Origin: Oscarella lobularis
Lineage: Eukaryota; Porifera; Homoscleromorpha; Homosclerophorida; Oscarellidae
NCBI RefSeq assembly: GCF_947507565.1
Contig: NC_089182.1
Location: 3,348,001 to 3,412,000, forward strand
Length of the DNA stretch: 64,000 nt
Reading direction: 5' to 3'
Positions within the stretch are counted from its first letter, which is position 1; each line of letters begins with the position of its first letter. The notes under the pieces were generated by a model. It made no database searches. It was not told the DNA's origin and saw nothing but the letters and a program-made list of their open reading frames with translations. A program made the translations under genes and the position numbers. Positions 52,876-64,000 of this stretch are shown here, in pieces.

Positions 52876-52986
52876 GCGTTGCATGTGGACGTGTTATTGT
52901 GTACGTAGGCGTGGCGATCGGCCCGTATAAACATAGTCGGCCCTTCTCTGGTTCGCTCGACTATTTATCTAACCAATTTAGTTACA

Positions 52987-55900
52987 ATGCTGCTCTCGTT
53001 TCGACGAAAGAAACATAATCAAGTGCGCGATTTATCGGTCGAGGAGAGCGGTAGTTCGCACGGCGGCGTGGTAAGCGTTCGCGCGAGAAGAGACGCGCCC
53101 GAAGGCGATACACCTCCTCCTCCTTGTGGCACCTTTTCTTAGGGACTGTCCCCTCTGGCGAAGAGTTTGTGTCTGAGCACTGCAGAACGACGATCGGGGG
53201 ATTCGTCTCCGGCGACGATTGCACGCGGAAGCCGCGGCTACGGCATCGCTTCATCATCAGCTTCGCATTCGACGACTCTTTCGCCACCCTCCGCCCACGT
53301 TTCGACGTCACTGTACAGCTGTTGCTCGGCCGCTTCGATACCCGATTCGCTTGGAAGTATGTCGTCTGGCGATGTTTTCGACGAAGCGAAGCAAATGCGG
53401 AGTCTGAAACACGACGTCGAGCGTTTTTCGCAAGCCGTCAATCATCTTCGAACGGCGCTCTCGGCCGAAACGAGCTGTAAGTCGTAGCGGGGCCCCCCAA
53501 ATTCCCTCGACTGGGAACCCTCTTTGCCGAGCGACATGCCGACGCAGGAAACACGGACGAACTATACGTAATTGAATTGTTAGGCGTAGTCGCTAAGCAC
53601 GCAACCCTAAACGATCGAATCGGAAACGAATGGGGGGCCTCGTCCGCAAGGAAACAGATGGGCGGGGCCACGATCGCATAGCAGGCATAGCAGGAGTCGA
53701 GACCGGGGACCTGCGCGTCGTCTTGCGTTACCAAAAAAAAAGCTTCTGTCGCGTTTTGTAGGCGGTTACGAAGAGCGAGGCATCGATACCGGGCCCCAAG
53801 AGGGAACTAAAACTAGCGCGAAATCGAACGACGAAGAGAAGATCAGCGATCGCATTCACTGGCTCGGTCAAGTGAAAAATATCGTTATCGGCGTGCTCAA
53901 TAGCCATCGGACCGTTCATTCGACCGGAATCGTATCTTCTCTCGGCGCGTTGATGAGTAAACTCATCGGTACGAAGACGTTCGTCTTTTCTCTTCTCCTC
54001 TACGATGCGATTTTTTCGTCTAGATGACGGCGAAGCAGAGGAAACGAGTGATAAACTATTAGATTCGCTTGAAAACGCCTTCTGTGCGAGGTACGATCGT
54101 CGATTTACACGCGAAACGAAGTTTTTATTTAACCCCTATCTCTCTCCTAGCATATCTGAATACATGCAGACCGAAGGGAACGAATCATCGCGATTCCTCT
54201 CGGTGCCCGGTATGAGTAGAGAGTCGGTGAGAGAAATTGAAGGGGGCGGGGTCCCCCTCTATGGACTGTCGTCATTCTAAATGCGCACCCCTGTTTTCTG
54301 TTTAGTCGATGGAAAGTCTTCTCAGCGAATCGAAAGAACATCTCGCCGAGACGCCTTTTTCGCCGGCGCGTGGCCCGAAATCGACAGTGGGGCCCGCTCT
54401 CTCCGTCAATCCTCGTAAAAAAACGAACGCGATGTCGCGTTCTGCTTTCGATTGCTTCCCTTTTTGTCTCTACTAGACGAAACGGCTCAGAAACTAATCA
54501 AAATGGACACGGGCATGGACATTATGTTCGAGGTGAGGCCCCCTTTCTCCTCGCGCGCGAAAAAACGCACATCTGTTCCCATTTAGCACGCTAAGGTCTG
54601 GTCGCGCTTCCTCAAAGATCTCGTCAGCTATTACGAGAAAAAGGCCCAATATAGTAAAGCGTTGTTTTGGCTGCAATCGCGATCGATCGATCGATCGCGA
54701 ATTTTTTTCTCTTTTTTTTTTACAAGAACTCGACTTTGCGACGCGAACGATCAAATTAACTCGATCGATGCGCGACATCGTCACCGAACTCGTAAGCGAG
54801 CCCCCGTTTCGCAATTTCATTCATCGTTTTTTTCTTCTTCGAAGGACGGTCTTGGTTTACCCTTTTTCTCGTCGATTACGCTCGGTTTAGAGCACGTAAG
54901 CTCGCTTCCCCTTCCTAACCGCCGTTCTCACGCACTTGCTTTAGGATTTGGCGCTGTATAGGAAGTGGCATGATGCCTACAAGAGCCAATTAGCGGCGCG
55001 AGTCCTCGAGGCAAGAACCCCATACGGGAACCCACTTTTTTTGTATGTACATGTATCTCCCTCGTTTAGCCGCTGAATCAGCATAGGGAAAGTCACGAAA
55101 AGCAACGTAAGCTCTTGAAAGAGGCGTGGCTTCGGCACCAGAAAAAATTGGTTTGTAGCTAGTCGTAATTAGATTATGGTGTATATGTTTTTCTCTTTTT
55201 AGAGTGAAGCCGTTGGGCTTTTGAAGAAGGCGCGAGCGAAATACGTTCAATTGTCCGACGAATGCACAAAAGTAATATAAAATTGATATATTTTCTATTG
55301 TTATTTATTTATTTATTTATTTTTTAGGTTGCTACTAAGTTGGCTGTTTTGGAACGAGAAGAGGCTCCTCTATCGAAATTGGAAAAGCGAAGCAAACAAG
55401 AAGAAGATTTGAAAGTGAAAGTGAGTTGAATTTTTGAATTTGTGACGTCAATTTTTTGATGACGTCATAGGCTAAAGAAGCGGAAAGTGCTTATCGCGTC
55501 GCCGTGGAAGAAGCCAATCACATGCTGGAAAGTCTGGAAACATTCAAAGTAATTAATTGGGTTTACGTCACGTGTTTTTTAATTGATTTTTTAGGCTAAA
55601 AAATTGACTCAAATGTGTCAAACTTTTCACGGAAATGAGCAGTTTTTGAGAAAAGTATTATAGGGAATTCCCTGCTTATTATATAGGCGTTTATGTATTT
55701 ATTGATTTTTAGCTTTTACTTGAATATGTTGAAATCGAACGAGACGCGTCATCTGACGTGGATTCGTCTCGCGACGAACTCATTTCCGATTATTTTCACT
55801 ATACAATTGGATCGCAGTTCCTAGCGCTTGTCTACAGTTACTATGACGACGAAAACGAAGTTACTAACTTTTCCAGATTCGAATTCATGCCACATCCGAA

Positions 55901-58900
55901 ACCAAAGCAAGAGAGTTTCAGAAAAGAAACGAAATTAATATAATTAACTATTAAATTTAGCTTGAAGAAAAGTCGTTCAGCGGAAGATTTGATTGGCTCA
56001 GAAGGCGATTATCTACCTCGTTCGAACACGGATTTCAACCGGGCCCCCTTTCTGTCACCGGCCCGGAAAATGGGAAGCGGAATCAAGACGTCTATTGTAG
56101 CGAAATTTAATAAAAATAAAATGACGGGCGGAAGTAGAGAGGAAGGAAGTGGGAGTGGAAACGAGGGAGGAAAGAAGGGAAATTCGTTGCCGGACAGTCG
56201 GTCGCCGCCCGTATTGAGACATCCACTTCCGGTGAGAAAACGTCCCTCTTCGATTGCGGGTCAATCCTTGGAAGAAATGAGGGCCAATGGTACGTGGGGG
56301 GGCGTGGTGAGGGGAGGGGAGGGATAGAATTTATTCCTATAGGTGATAAATCGCCGAGTTATGCGAGGAATTTGAAAACGGGTGCCGCTTATATGTTGAG
56401 AATGATGAAGGAACCGTTTCGGGGGAAAGATCACGAGGTGGCGGTGGCGTTGCCACCGGAAACGACAACAGGAGACAAAAGACGAGTACATAAGAAAATG
56501 AATTGTTGAATTGAATTAAAATAATTTGTGCGTTTTTTATTTTAGTTGTCTCGACGACCGACGTTTTTTGGCGTCGATTTGGCGAGACAATGTCGAATGA
56601 CGGGTCGTCCGATTCCCCTGCTCGTTGAGAAATGCATCGCGGAATTGGACAAGCGCGCCTTGACAACGCACGGATTGTATCGCGTTTCGGCGGCGCAGAC
56701 GCGATGCAAGGAATTGTGTCGGGTGAAATCAATAGATAAATCAATAAGAAATTATATATGTATTTATTTTTTTTCTTAAGGCTTTTGAGTTGAAAGCTGA
56801 GGATGTTGATTTGAGCGAGTTGCCGCCTCATCTCATTGCTTCCGTGCTCAAATATTATTTGCGACAATTGCCACAGCCTCTGCTCACCTATCGACTCTAT
56901 TCCTGTTTTATTAACGTCGCGAAAAAGTGGCAATCGACTCAGTTGAATGCGCTAAGAAACGCGCAACAAGACGTCAGTACAAAATCGAATTAAGGTATTA
57001 TTTATTTATTTATTTATTTATTGTTTTAGCCGCCGCCTACGAGTTCGCAATTGAATAAAACTCGACGTTCCGTGTCTCTTGATCAATCCCCCGTTCTTCA
57101 TTCTCATTCATCGCAAGAGGAAGTGGCTACAAGTAGCAGCAGCGTTCCGCGTAGTAGTAGCCAATTTAGTCTGTCGACAAGCGAGGGGAGTGGCGATCGA
57201 AAGAAATCGATTGTCGATGGAGAAACGGACGAAGTTTTGGAAGATTTGCGAGCCGTTGTCGAACAGTTACCCAATGCGTTTTATTTGACGGCGGCGCGCG
57301 TATTTCATCATTTGAATCGGTTAGACGATAGATTGTTTTTATTATTTATTTATTTATTTATTTATTTTTTAGTGTTGCTTCGTATGAAACGGAGAATTCG
57401 ATGAGTGCGAGCAATCTTGCTATTGTTTTCGGACCGAATATATTGAAACCGAGGTTAATTGATTAATGGTTGATTAATTGAGTGTTTGATTTATTATATA
57501 GGGATAATGAAACGACGACTTTTTCGACGCTCGTTGATATGCAACATCAATTGAGAGCCGTTGAATTACTCATACGATTTCCAGGAGTAAGAAAAAATCA
57601 ATTAATAAAATATATATTTATTATTTATTAGGTCCTCGATGTGAGACCGTCGACGAAAAACGAAGAATCAAAGGAAAAGTCTGAGGTAGAAGTTACAAGG
57701 TATTTTATTATTACATCACGCGAGTGTTTCCTAGGAAACGGTCCAAGAGGAAAGTAGCGAGGAAGAAGTGGATCCCATATCTCCGCCTCCCGGACAAGGA
57801 GGAGAAGAGGAAAGAGAAGGAGACAGAGAACCTCGTCGTCGTTCCCATAGCCACGGAGAGATTCTCATATCTCCGCCTTCTGGACCAAGTACACCGCCTA
57901 TGAGGTACTGTAAGAGAGAGAACACGTGGTTCAATAGATCCTAACGGCTTAAAACCAAACCCTATCACATGATCTATATTTATATATATATATTAGCACG
58001 TGGTTCAGTAGACAAACCCTATCACATGATCTAAAGTAGATTGAAGCGTGTTTGAACCAGAGATAATATATGAATTAATAAATTAATTAATTAATATATA
58101 TTATATCTGTTTGAACAAGCCTGTATTGTGCGTATATGGAAATTACGTTACAGTTTGATAATAGTACAGGGGAACGGTTAATTTTAAATTTTAGGGTTTG
58201 GAAGATCTATTGTATTTATTTATTTTTTGTAGGAAGCGACAGTCGATTACGGAGTTGGAGGATCTGTACGCCGCTTTGACGAATTCCAATAAGGATCGAC
58301 TTCACAGTCAACGTTCCAGAGTAAGAACCACGTGCTAAATAATTATTGATTTTATTATAGGATTATTTCTCCGTCAGCTTTCAGACGATTTCACGGAAGA
58401 AGACGAGAAGCATCTCGGAGGCGGCACCACATCCGACGGAAGCTACGAATGTCTATTACCCGGATCCGTGCGACAAGAGGAAGTGCGTTTTACATCGAAA
58501 AGTCCCGGCGGTGGAAGTGCGACGGGATCGCCGGCACGCAGTCTAGAGGGTCTCGTGACGCCGGCGCGACTTTCTCCACTCGGACCGAGTTTGTACGAGC
58601 ATTTTGATTTGTCCGACGTGGAGATCCGAAAAGCGGTGGTGGTGGAGGATGAGGATGAAGAGGAAACAGATGGCGGCGGCGGCGGGGGTAAGGGAGTGGG
58701 AGGGGCTTTGGCTATGTTGATGCAAGAAGCGGCAAAGACAGCCGCTTCCACGAACAGCGCCGCAAAGCATTTATCCTTGCCAAGAGGCATAGGAAGCGGC
58801 GGCGGCGAAAAAAAATTCGAAAATGAAATATTAGCGGAGATAAATAACGATGACAATGACGATGAAGAGGATGAGGATTCGTATGGAAGTGAGGATGACG

Positions 58901-59676
58901 AAGCTATTATCGATTTATTGATTACGACGGATCATCCCGTATCGCCGCCGCCTTCCGCTGACGTCGTTGCGCAGGAACTGTCGTTGCCAGGACGACGACA
59001 CACTTCCACGTTGGTTGAACATGTTGGCGAGGCGACGGCGACGGAAACGAGCGAAATGACCGTTCGACAGCGTAGTCCGAGCCCCCTAAAAATGACGTCA
59101 GTCATCGAGGGTTTAATGAAGGAATTCAATCGCGAAATCTCCGCGCTTAATACGCCGCCTGAATCGCCGAACAATTCGCCGCGACTTGTTGGACGACGAA
59201 AAGTCGTTCGACGACCGAAAGGGGGGAAAGTGAAGACGCAAGCGGAAGCTGTGGGGCAAGTAACGAGTCCGGAGCAAGCAGATTCATCTCTTGATTCCTT
59301 ACTCTCGAGTTCGCCGCCGCCTCCTTCAATAAAGGTTAGTTCCGATTCCGCAGCTGCCTCTGTCGCCGCCGCCGCCGCCGCCGCTGGCGACGAAGATAAC
59401 CACCAGGTGGAGGTGGAGGAGAAGGGTCATCGGATTCATGTCGAAACCGGATGGAGAAAGAGTGTGGAGGTCACAGACTTTGATATAGGCGTTGTGGCGC
59501 AACAGCGTGATAGTGGCATTTCGTTGATGGCTGCTGCTCCTGGAGGCGTCCGGGGTGCGGCGGCCGCGGCGGCCGCGGCGGCGGTGCCGGCCTCTTCCTC
59601 GTCTTTTGATACGGATCTTGCTGCAAGCCCAGCGGCGGGGTCAAAGAAAAAGGGGCGGGAACCGCGTTTTGTCTAA
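52987..59676 (+). CDS. F-BAR and RhoGAP domain protein of the ARHGAP29/ARHGAP45/GMIP group
   Basis: Membrane-shaping regulator that should inactivate Rho-type GTPases. ATG 52987 (MLLSFRRKKHNQVRD), then a Ser-rich second exon. The conserved N-terminal block KSNDEEKISDRIHWLGQV and SKLI is followed by the F-BAR part (KMDTGMDIMFEHAKVWSRFL, DLVSYYEKKAQY, LYRKWHDAYKSQLAAR, and LLKKARAKYVQLSDECTK). The RhoGAP domain starts FFGVDLARQC and PIPLLVEKCIAELDKR; GLYRVSA carries the arginine finger (exon near 56546), and LIASVLKYYLRQLPQPLL and SNLAIVFGPNIL follow. A Ser-rich insertion of about 65 residues interrupts the GAP domain at 57030-57230. A long Ser/Glu/Gly-rich tail ends at 59676. No C1 zinc finger is visible between F-BAR and RhoGAP, unlike the vertebrate group. 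About 25 exons. Confidence 0.85.
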
Positions 59677-59880
59677 AATATTACGATTTGAATTGATTGA
59701 CTGTAGTGGGGGGTTTCTTTTTGATGTTTTGGCGAGCTAAGTACTAAGTAGATCAACGAGACAACGTAGCTTTGTACAGTAGTTTTATCATCATCGGTAC
59801 ACTCCGTTTTATTTCTACCGATAATAATAGCATTGTTCTTTTTTTTTCTGAGCCAACGCGCGCTAGTAGCGGACTAAGGA

Positions 59881-60415
59881 AATGCGTCTCTCGTCGTTCG
59901 TCGCCATTCTAGCCCTAGAGCTGACTCTCTTGAGCTATATCGATACAAAAGTGTTTGTTTTCGAACGTTTTCCTTACAAAAAGAAGGGGAAAAACGTAGA
60001 GTTTACCGAAAAGACAGAGGTCACATTTCCATCCTAATCATCGTGACCTAGGAACGACCTTATCGGGTCAAAGAGGAGGCGTGCTTGCAATCGGAGTCGT
60101 GCGCATCGGCGACGGGCCTAGATCGAGTGATCTGCGCGAGAAGATGCATATCGAATGAATGCTACGAGAAACTCTACGCCTTCGATGAAGTAAGCATCCC
60201 TTCCTCCCATTTGTCTAATCAGATTATCGTCGCGGTGCGGATGCTAATAATTTTTACATTCCCATGACATCATTTTGTTGCATTGGGTGTATATGTAATG
60301 TTTATGGGTTTCGTGCCGTGTGTAGCTCGAAGAGGGCGAAGTCGACGTGCGACTTACTTCATTCAAGGGCTGTTTTACGCGAGAGCGCAATAGACAAGCA
60401 TCGAATAATTTCTGA
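59881..60415 (+). CDS. Small secreted or membrane-anchored protein with LEEGE motif
   Basis: Three short exons. ATG 59881 gives a hydrophobic N terminus (MRLSSFVAILALELTLLSYI) that can be a signal peptide or anchor. After the intron, RPYRVKEEACLQSESC, VICARRCISNECYEKLYAFDE, then after a further intron LEEGEVDVRLTSFKGCF, ending with the stop at 60413-60415. The Cys-rich CISNECYE and LEEGEVDxR patterns look conserved-family-like: small eukaryotic proteins of unknown role share a CIS.xCY and LEEGE arrangement (from memory, not searched). About 130 residues. Confidence 0.6.
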
Positions 60416-60778
60416 GGTAGGTACACATACGTGGTGGGGGTCATTCGAAGAGAACTATAGTTACTTGAGCGTGGAAATGGGTGTAGCACTTTTTGTTATT
60501 TCCCGTCCTCTTAGCTTCCTACTACAAGCATTTGGAATTCTTCAGTTCGGCCTTAGCTTCCTCGTTTCCGCGTGCCAACTGGAACTATGATGTAATGCCG
60601 TCTCGATTCAATTGGATAGCAAACAGACTAGGCTGGGTCTTGTAAATATAGCCGTGTCTTGGGGCTTCTTTGCGGATGACGAGGGGCGCGGTTTACATGT
60701 CGTATAAAGTCTTGTTGCATGCACGATTCCTGCACAGATCCGCGATAGATCGTTCGCTTTTTTTCTTTCGTGCGCGCT
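60416..60778. other. Spacer without supported gene
   Basis: No domain-bearing frame on either strand. Contains the 3' flank of the small secreted gene and sequence upstream of the low-complexity ORF. Confidence 0.5.
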
Positions 60779-61249
60779 ATGCGATCGTATGCTGAGAGGC
60801 CTGACAGTGTGAGCAGCTGCAACAGCGAAGAGTCGTTCTATCACGAATTATTTTCCCCGACGTTTGACCCTCGACACAACTTGCGTACCGCAGCTGTCGC
60901 CGCGAAGACTCCCAGCAGTTTCGATTTTGCTGCTGCAGCGAACGCTGAGAATCAAGTGTCTGCTGCTAAACCGCTAAACCGTGCAACCAACAAACGTAAC
61001 TACCACGGGCAGAAGCAGCTGCAGCCGCCGCAGCAGCAGAAGCCCCAGCAGCCCCATCATCTTCTTCTTCATCATCGTCATCATCATCTTCAGCAGCTTC
61101 GTCGTAACGGCGGCTCGGACGGATCTTTCTTATCGTCTGAAGCCGATCTTGAAATGCAAGAGAACGATACCGTGGATCCATTTGAAGAACTGATGACCAT
61201 TATTCAGTCCGAAGTGCAAAAGGAACGACCGAAGAGAGCGCGACAGTAA
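60779..61249 (+). CDS. Unrecognised ORF with Gln/His-rich tract
   Basis: Single frame from ATG 60779 (MRSYAERPDSVSSCNSEESF) to a stop at 61247-61249, 156 codons. It has a Ser-rich N terminus, an Ala stretch, then low-complexity Gln/Pro and His tracts, and an acidic C terminus (DPFEELMTIIQSEVQKE). The uniform codon style and defined ends suggest a real intronless protein or the last exon of a longer one. No family is recognised. Confidence 0.5.
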   Translation: MRSYAERPDSVSSCNSEESFYHELFSPTFDPRHNLRTAAVAAKTPSSFDFAAAANAENQVSAAKPLNRATNKRNYHGQKQLQPPQQQKPQQPHHLLLHHRHHHLQQLRRNGGSDGSFLSSEADLEMQENDTVDPFEELMTIIQSEVQKERPKRARQ

Positions 61250-61626
61250 GTCGGGGGGCCCGGTGTGCGTGTGTGCGGGAAGGATGCTTCCGGGTACTAG
61301 TCCTTATATGGTATGGGGAGATCGCGTGACCGGGCAACCAATCGCGTTTCACGTCCGCTCAGCGACGCGCCGCCATTTTGATTTCTCCCCGAGACACCGG
61401 GTGAAAGGCTCCAAGGAGACTCCAAGGCGACCAACGGTTGGCAAGACGACGACTTTCCCTTACATTCGCGAACGTACCCGAAAACCCCCCGCGAAAAGAA
61501 CTAACGAACGATCGCGCGAATCGCCTCCCTACAAGATCTTTCATCGCGCGCGATTTCGTCTCTCAACTCTTTTCTCTTTTTTTCCTAAATCATGGCAGTC
61601 CGTGCACGTGTAAAAAACGACGCGCA
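61250..61626 (+). promoter_or_regulatory. Upstream region of the RFX gene
   Basis: GC-rich, with a CCAAT box (AACCAATCG near 61339), a YY1-like GCCGCCATTTTG (61369-61380) and the palindrome CCAACGGTTGG (61430-61440). Together these fit a CpG-rich housekeeping-type promoter. No gene was found. Confidence 0.45.
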
Positions 61627-64000
61627 ATGTCCGAAGACTTTCAAACGTCGCCGAAAGGCGAAACGGCCGTCGAATCGTCGACGTCGGCGCCTTCGTCGGT
61701 GGGGCCCCCTTCGGGGGTAACGTCGTCGTCGACCGTTCAGCTCATCGACACGTCGACGGCGCAAGCGATCCTTAGAAGCGGCGCTGGGTAAGAAATATTC
61801 GCCGCGAAGCAAGGGAAACACGTTGCTGGGTGGGGCCAAAAATTCGCGGCGCCTATTCCGTTTCCCCGAGTTACGCTCTATGTTGTCACGGCGATCGCGT
61901 TCGAGCCTTCTTTCATTCCCATGCGACGCGCCCGCGATGGAACTCACGATGAGGTCGGTCGCGTTATAACGCGCGATTTTTTTCCCCCTCCCTCCCCTCC
62001 TCTCTTTTCATTCATCTACATGATGTGTAGCTAATCGCTTTTCTTTCATCTTCTCTAGTAAAATGATCTTTACGTCGTTCGCCGAATCGGGAACAATGGG
62101 ACAACCGTTCTATACGGCAGCAACGCAACAAGCGAGAAACGTTCCCACCGTATTCGTCGCCGCGCCGGGCGCAACGTCGACGTCTCCCGCCAATTCGTCG
62201 GGAATTGTAACAAATCCCGCGTATCTATCGCCCGACTCAGCGGCTATTGGTCATCCTGCGGCGGCGGCAGCGGCAGCGGCAGCTGCGGCAGCTGCCGCCG
62301 CGGCGGCCAGTCACGCGACGCGCGCTTCTCCTCAAACCGTTCAATGGCTTGTCGACAATTACGAAACGGCTGAAGGAGTCAGTTTGCCGCGTTCGACGCT
62401 CTATAATCATTATTTGAGGCATTGTCAAACGGGTGGGCTCGAACCTGTCAATGCGGCGAGCTTCGGCAAATTGATACGCTCCGTTTTCTTGGGTCTTCGT
62501 ACGAGACGACTCGGAACGAGGTAGGTGGGGCGGTTCGAAAAATAATATTTGATTTATTTATTTTGTTTACTTTTTTTAGAGGCAATTCTAAGTATCATTA
62601 TTATGGTATTCGCATCAAGCCGAGTTCTCCGCTCAACGCTTTGACTCAGGAAGAAGACGTGCTCGCTGCTAGGCAACCGACGCAGGGACAATTCAAAAAG
62701 TGATACATTGTGTATATATATAAGAGTGCGCGCGCGCTATTTTATTTTATTTTATTAGAAAATCTGATGACGGGGATTTTTCTTCTGGTGCTGGGGGCGG
62801 GGCTGGTGGGAGTGGCTCGTCTTCTATGGCTCAGGCGGGCGACTCTCATTCTCAGCAAACGCTACACTTGCAGTACATTGGAGACACGAATGCTACGTTG
62901 CCTCCCTTTGAAGAATTCTCCCTTGGTGACGTCACACTTCCGGCTGGTGTGGACGAGAGTGACGTCAGTGAATTTTTTAGTGCATTCAGAGAGCACTCAG
63001 AGGTAAAGAAAAAATACGTATTTATATATTTATTTATTTATTTGTATCTAGATGGTTCTTGATTTGATTGTGACGCTTCAATTGAATCAAGTCGAGTCTC
63101 TTTGGTTGGGATTTTGGCAGTCTATTGATGAAGGAGCAGTGAGGTAAATTAAATTATTTTTAAAAGATTATATAATTGCATTTGTTTTTGATTTTTTAGT
63201 GGAGATCATGACTTTCGTTTTGATAAAACGAAACTCCACATTTTGTGTGGACTCACTCCGTTTATTCACTACATTCAAAACTGCGAATTCATTCTGTATC
63301 AAACCGTCATCAATTCTCTTGTTCCAGACGTTCTCAAGCAAATCCCAGGTAAGAGACATAATAAATAAATAAATAAATAAATTGTATTATTGGGGATTTT
63401 TCCTTACAGGTTCATTGACTCAAACGTTGAGAAATTTTGCCAAGAATCTTGAAGGATGGATGCAGACTGTTTTGAAAGATTATCCAGCTGAATTCAAAGC
63501 ATCCAAAGTAAGAGAAAGAAAAGGGCACTTCTCTTCATGTACATATATTGATGAGGAATTTGTCTCTCTAGATTTTGACTGTGAATGCTTTTTCTCAGAC
63601 ATTGCGTCGCTACACGTCATTGAATCACTTGGCTCAAGCCGCTCGTGCCGTCCTTCAAAACCCCCAACAAATATCGCAAATGTTGGCTGATTTGAATCGA
63701 GTCGATTTCAATAACATTCAAGTAAAATAATAATAATTTGATTATATCCTATATAAATGATTGATTTTTTATAGGAGCAAGCTTCGTGGGTGTGCCAGTG
63801 CGAAGATACGACTGTTCAGCAATTGGAACAGGACTTCAAAATGACGTTGCAACAGCAGAATACTCTGGAGCAATGGGCCATGTGGCTTGACTCCGTGGTA
63901 ACGCGCGTTCTTCAGCCCTTTGAAGGACAGGAAGACTTCTCCAAGGCGGCAAGACAATTTCTTCTCAAGTGGTCCTTTTACAGGTACGTACGTACACCTT
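61627..64000 (+). CDS. RFX1/2/3-type winged-helix transcription factor, 3' end cut
   Basis: Binds X-box motifs; in animals RFX1-3 drive ciliary genes. ATG 61627 gives a Ser/Thr-rich N terminus. The second exon (from 62060) has an Ala-rich run of about 17 residues and then the RFX DNA-binding domain: [48 protein letters not shown], then [16 protein letters not shown]. Downstream exons match the B and C regions and the start of the dimerisation domain ([86 protein letters not shown]). The window ends just after the donor at the ...WSFYR exon. The extended dimerisation region makes an RFX1/2/3 type more likely than RFX5/7. Confidence 0.92.

Noticed and set aside
53481-53734. Hidden minus-strand gene in the second RhoGAP intron
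   Set aside because: The frame has no domain and lies wholly in an intron with a G/C block; no splice partner was found.
61426-61446. RFX X-box for autoregulation upstream of RFX
   Set aside because: The palindrome CCAACGGTTGG does not match GTNRCC-N-RGYAAC well enough.

Overview
The window looks like nuclear DNA of an early-branching animal, most likely a sponge and perhaps a homoscleromorph (this taxon is inference). The evidence is short GT-AG introns (mostly about 45-70 nt, rich in TTAATTAA), very small spacers between genes, animal-specific genes (vasa with CCHC knuckles, GIPC, TESK, RFX, F-BAR/RhoGAP, receptor tyrosine phosphatase), and ectodomains mixing galactose-binding, thrombospondin type 1 (TSP1), Ig and FN3 modules. 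No rRNA, complete tRNA gene or CRISPR array was seen.

Region 1 (1-36303, + strand) is a tandem array of one receptor family: A, psi-B, C, D, E, F, G. Four copies (A, D, E, G) are receptor protein tyrosine phosphatases. Their order is signal peptide, galactose-binding domain (GBD1), Ig, TSP1, GBD2, Ig, TSP1, Ig, [Ig, FN3, FN3], one transmembrane helix, an acidic linker, an Ig-like domain on the cytosolic side, and PTP domains D1 and D2. Bracketed domains are missing in F and G. C and F carry the same ectodomain on a different transmembrane helix and a short tail with tyrosine motifs, without phosphatase domains. Psi-B is a remnant of such a short gene. Each short gene lies directly upstream of a phosphatase gene with a matching ectodomain (C-D nearly identical, F-G sharing the same deletion). 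This matched-pair layout, the variable ligand-binding loops and the cytosolic Ig domain are the most novel features here. A recognition (self/non-self or immune) locus is a reasonable hypothesis but is not shown by the sequence.

Region 2 (36304-46538) holds vasa, hydroxypyruvate isomerase, GIPC (minus strand) head-to-head with a TESK-like kinase, and a type II membrane protein with two TSP1 repeats, a carboxypeptidase-regulatory-like domain and a WG..P.DLDL domain.

Region 3 (46539-52875) holds an unrecognised minus-strand gene, then KRI1, an ER-type glutathione peroxidase (minus strand) and LAS1L. KRI1 and LAS1L both act in ribosome biogenesis. The peroxidase and LAS1L start codons are only about 32 bp apart.

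Region 4 (52876-64000) holds an F-BAR/RhoGAP protein of the ARHGAP29/45/GMIP group, a small secreted or membrane-anchored Cys-containing protein, a low-complexity ORF and an RFX1/2/3-type transcription factor cut by the window end. Splice sites were inferred by eye from frame, phase and comparison between copies. No alignment or database search was run.
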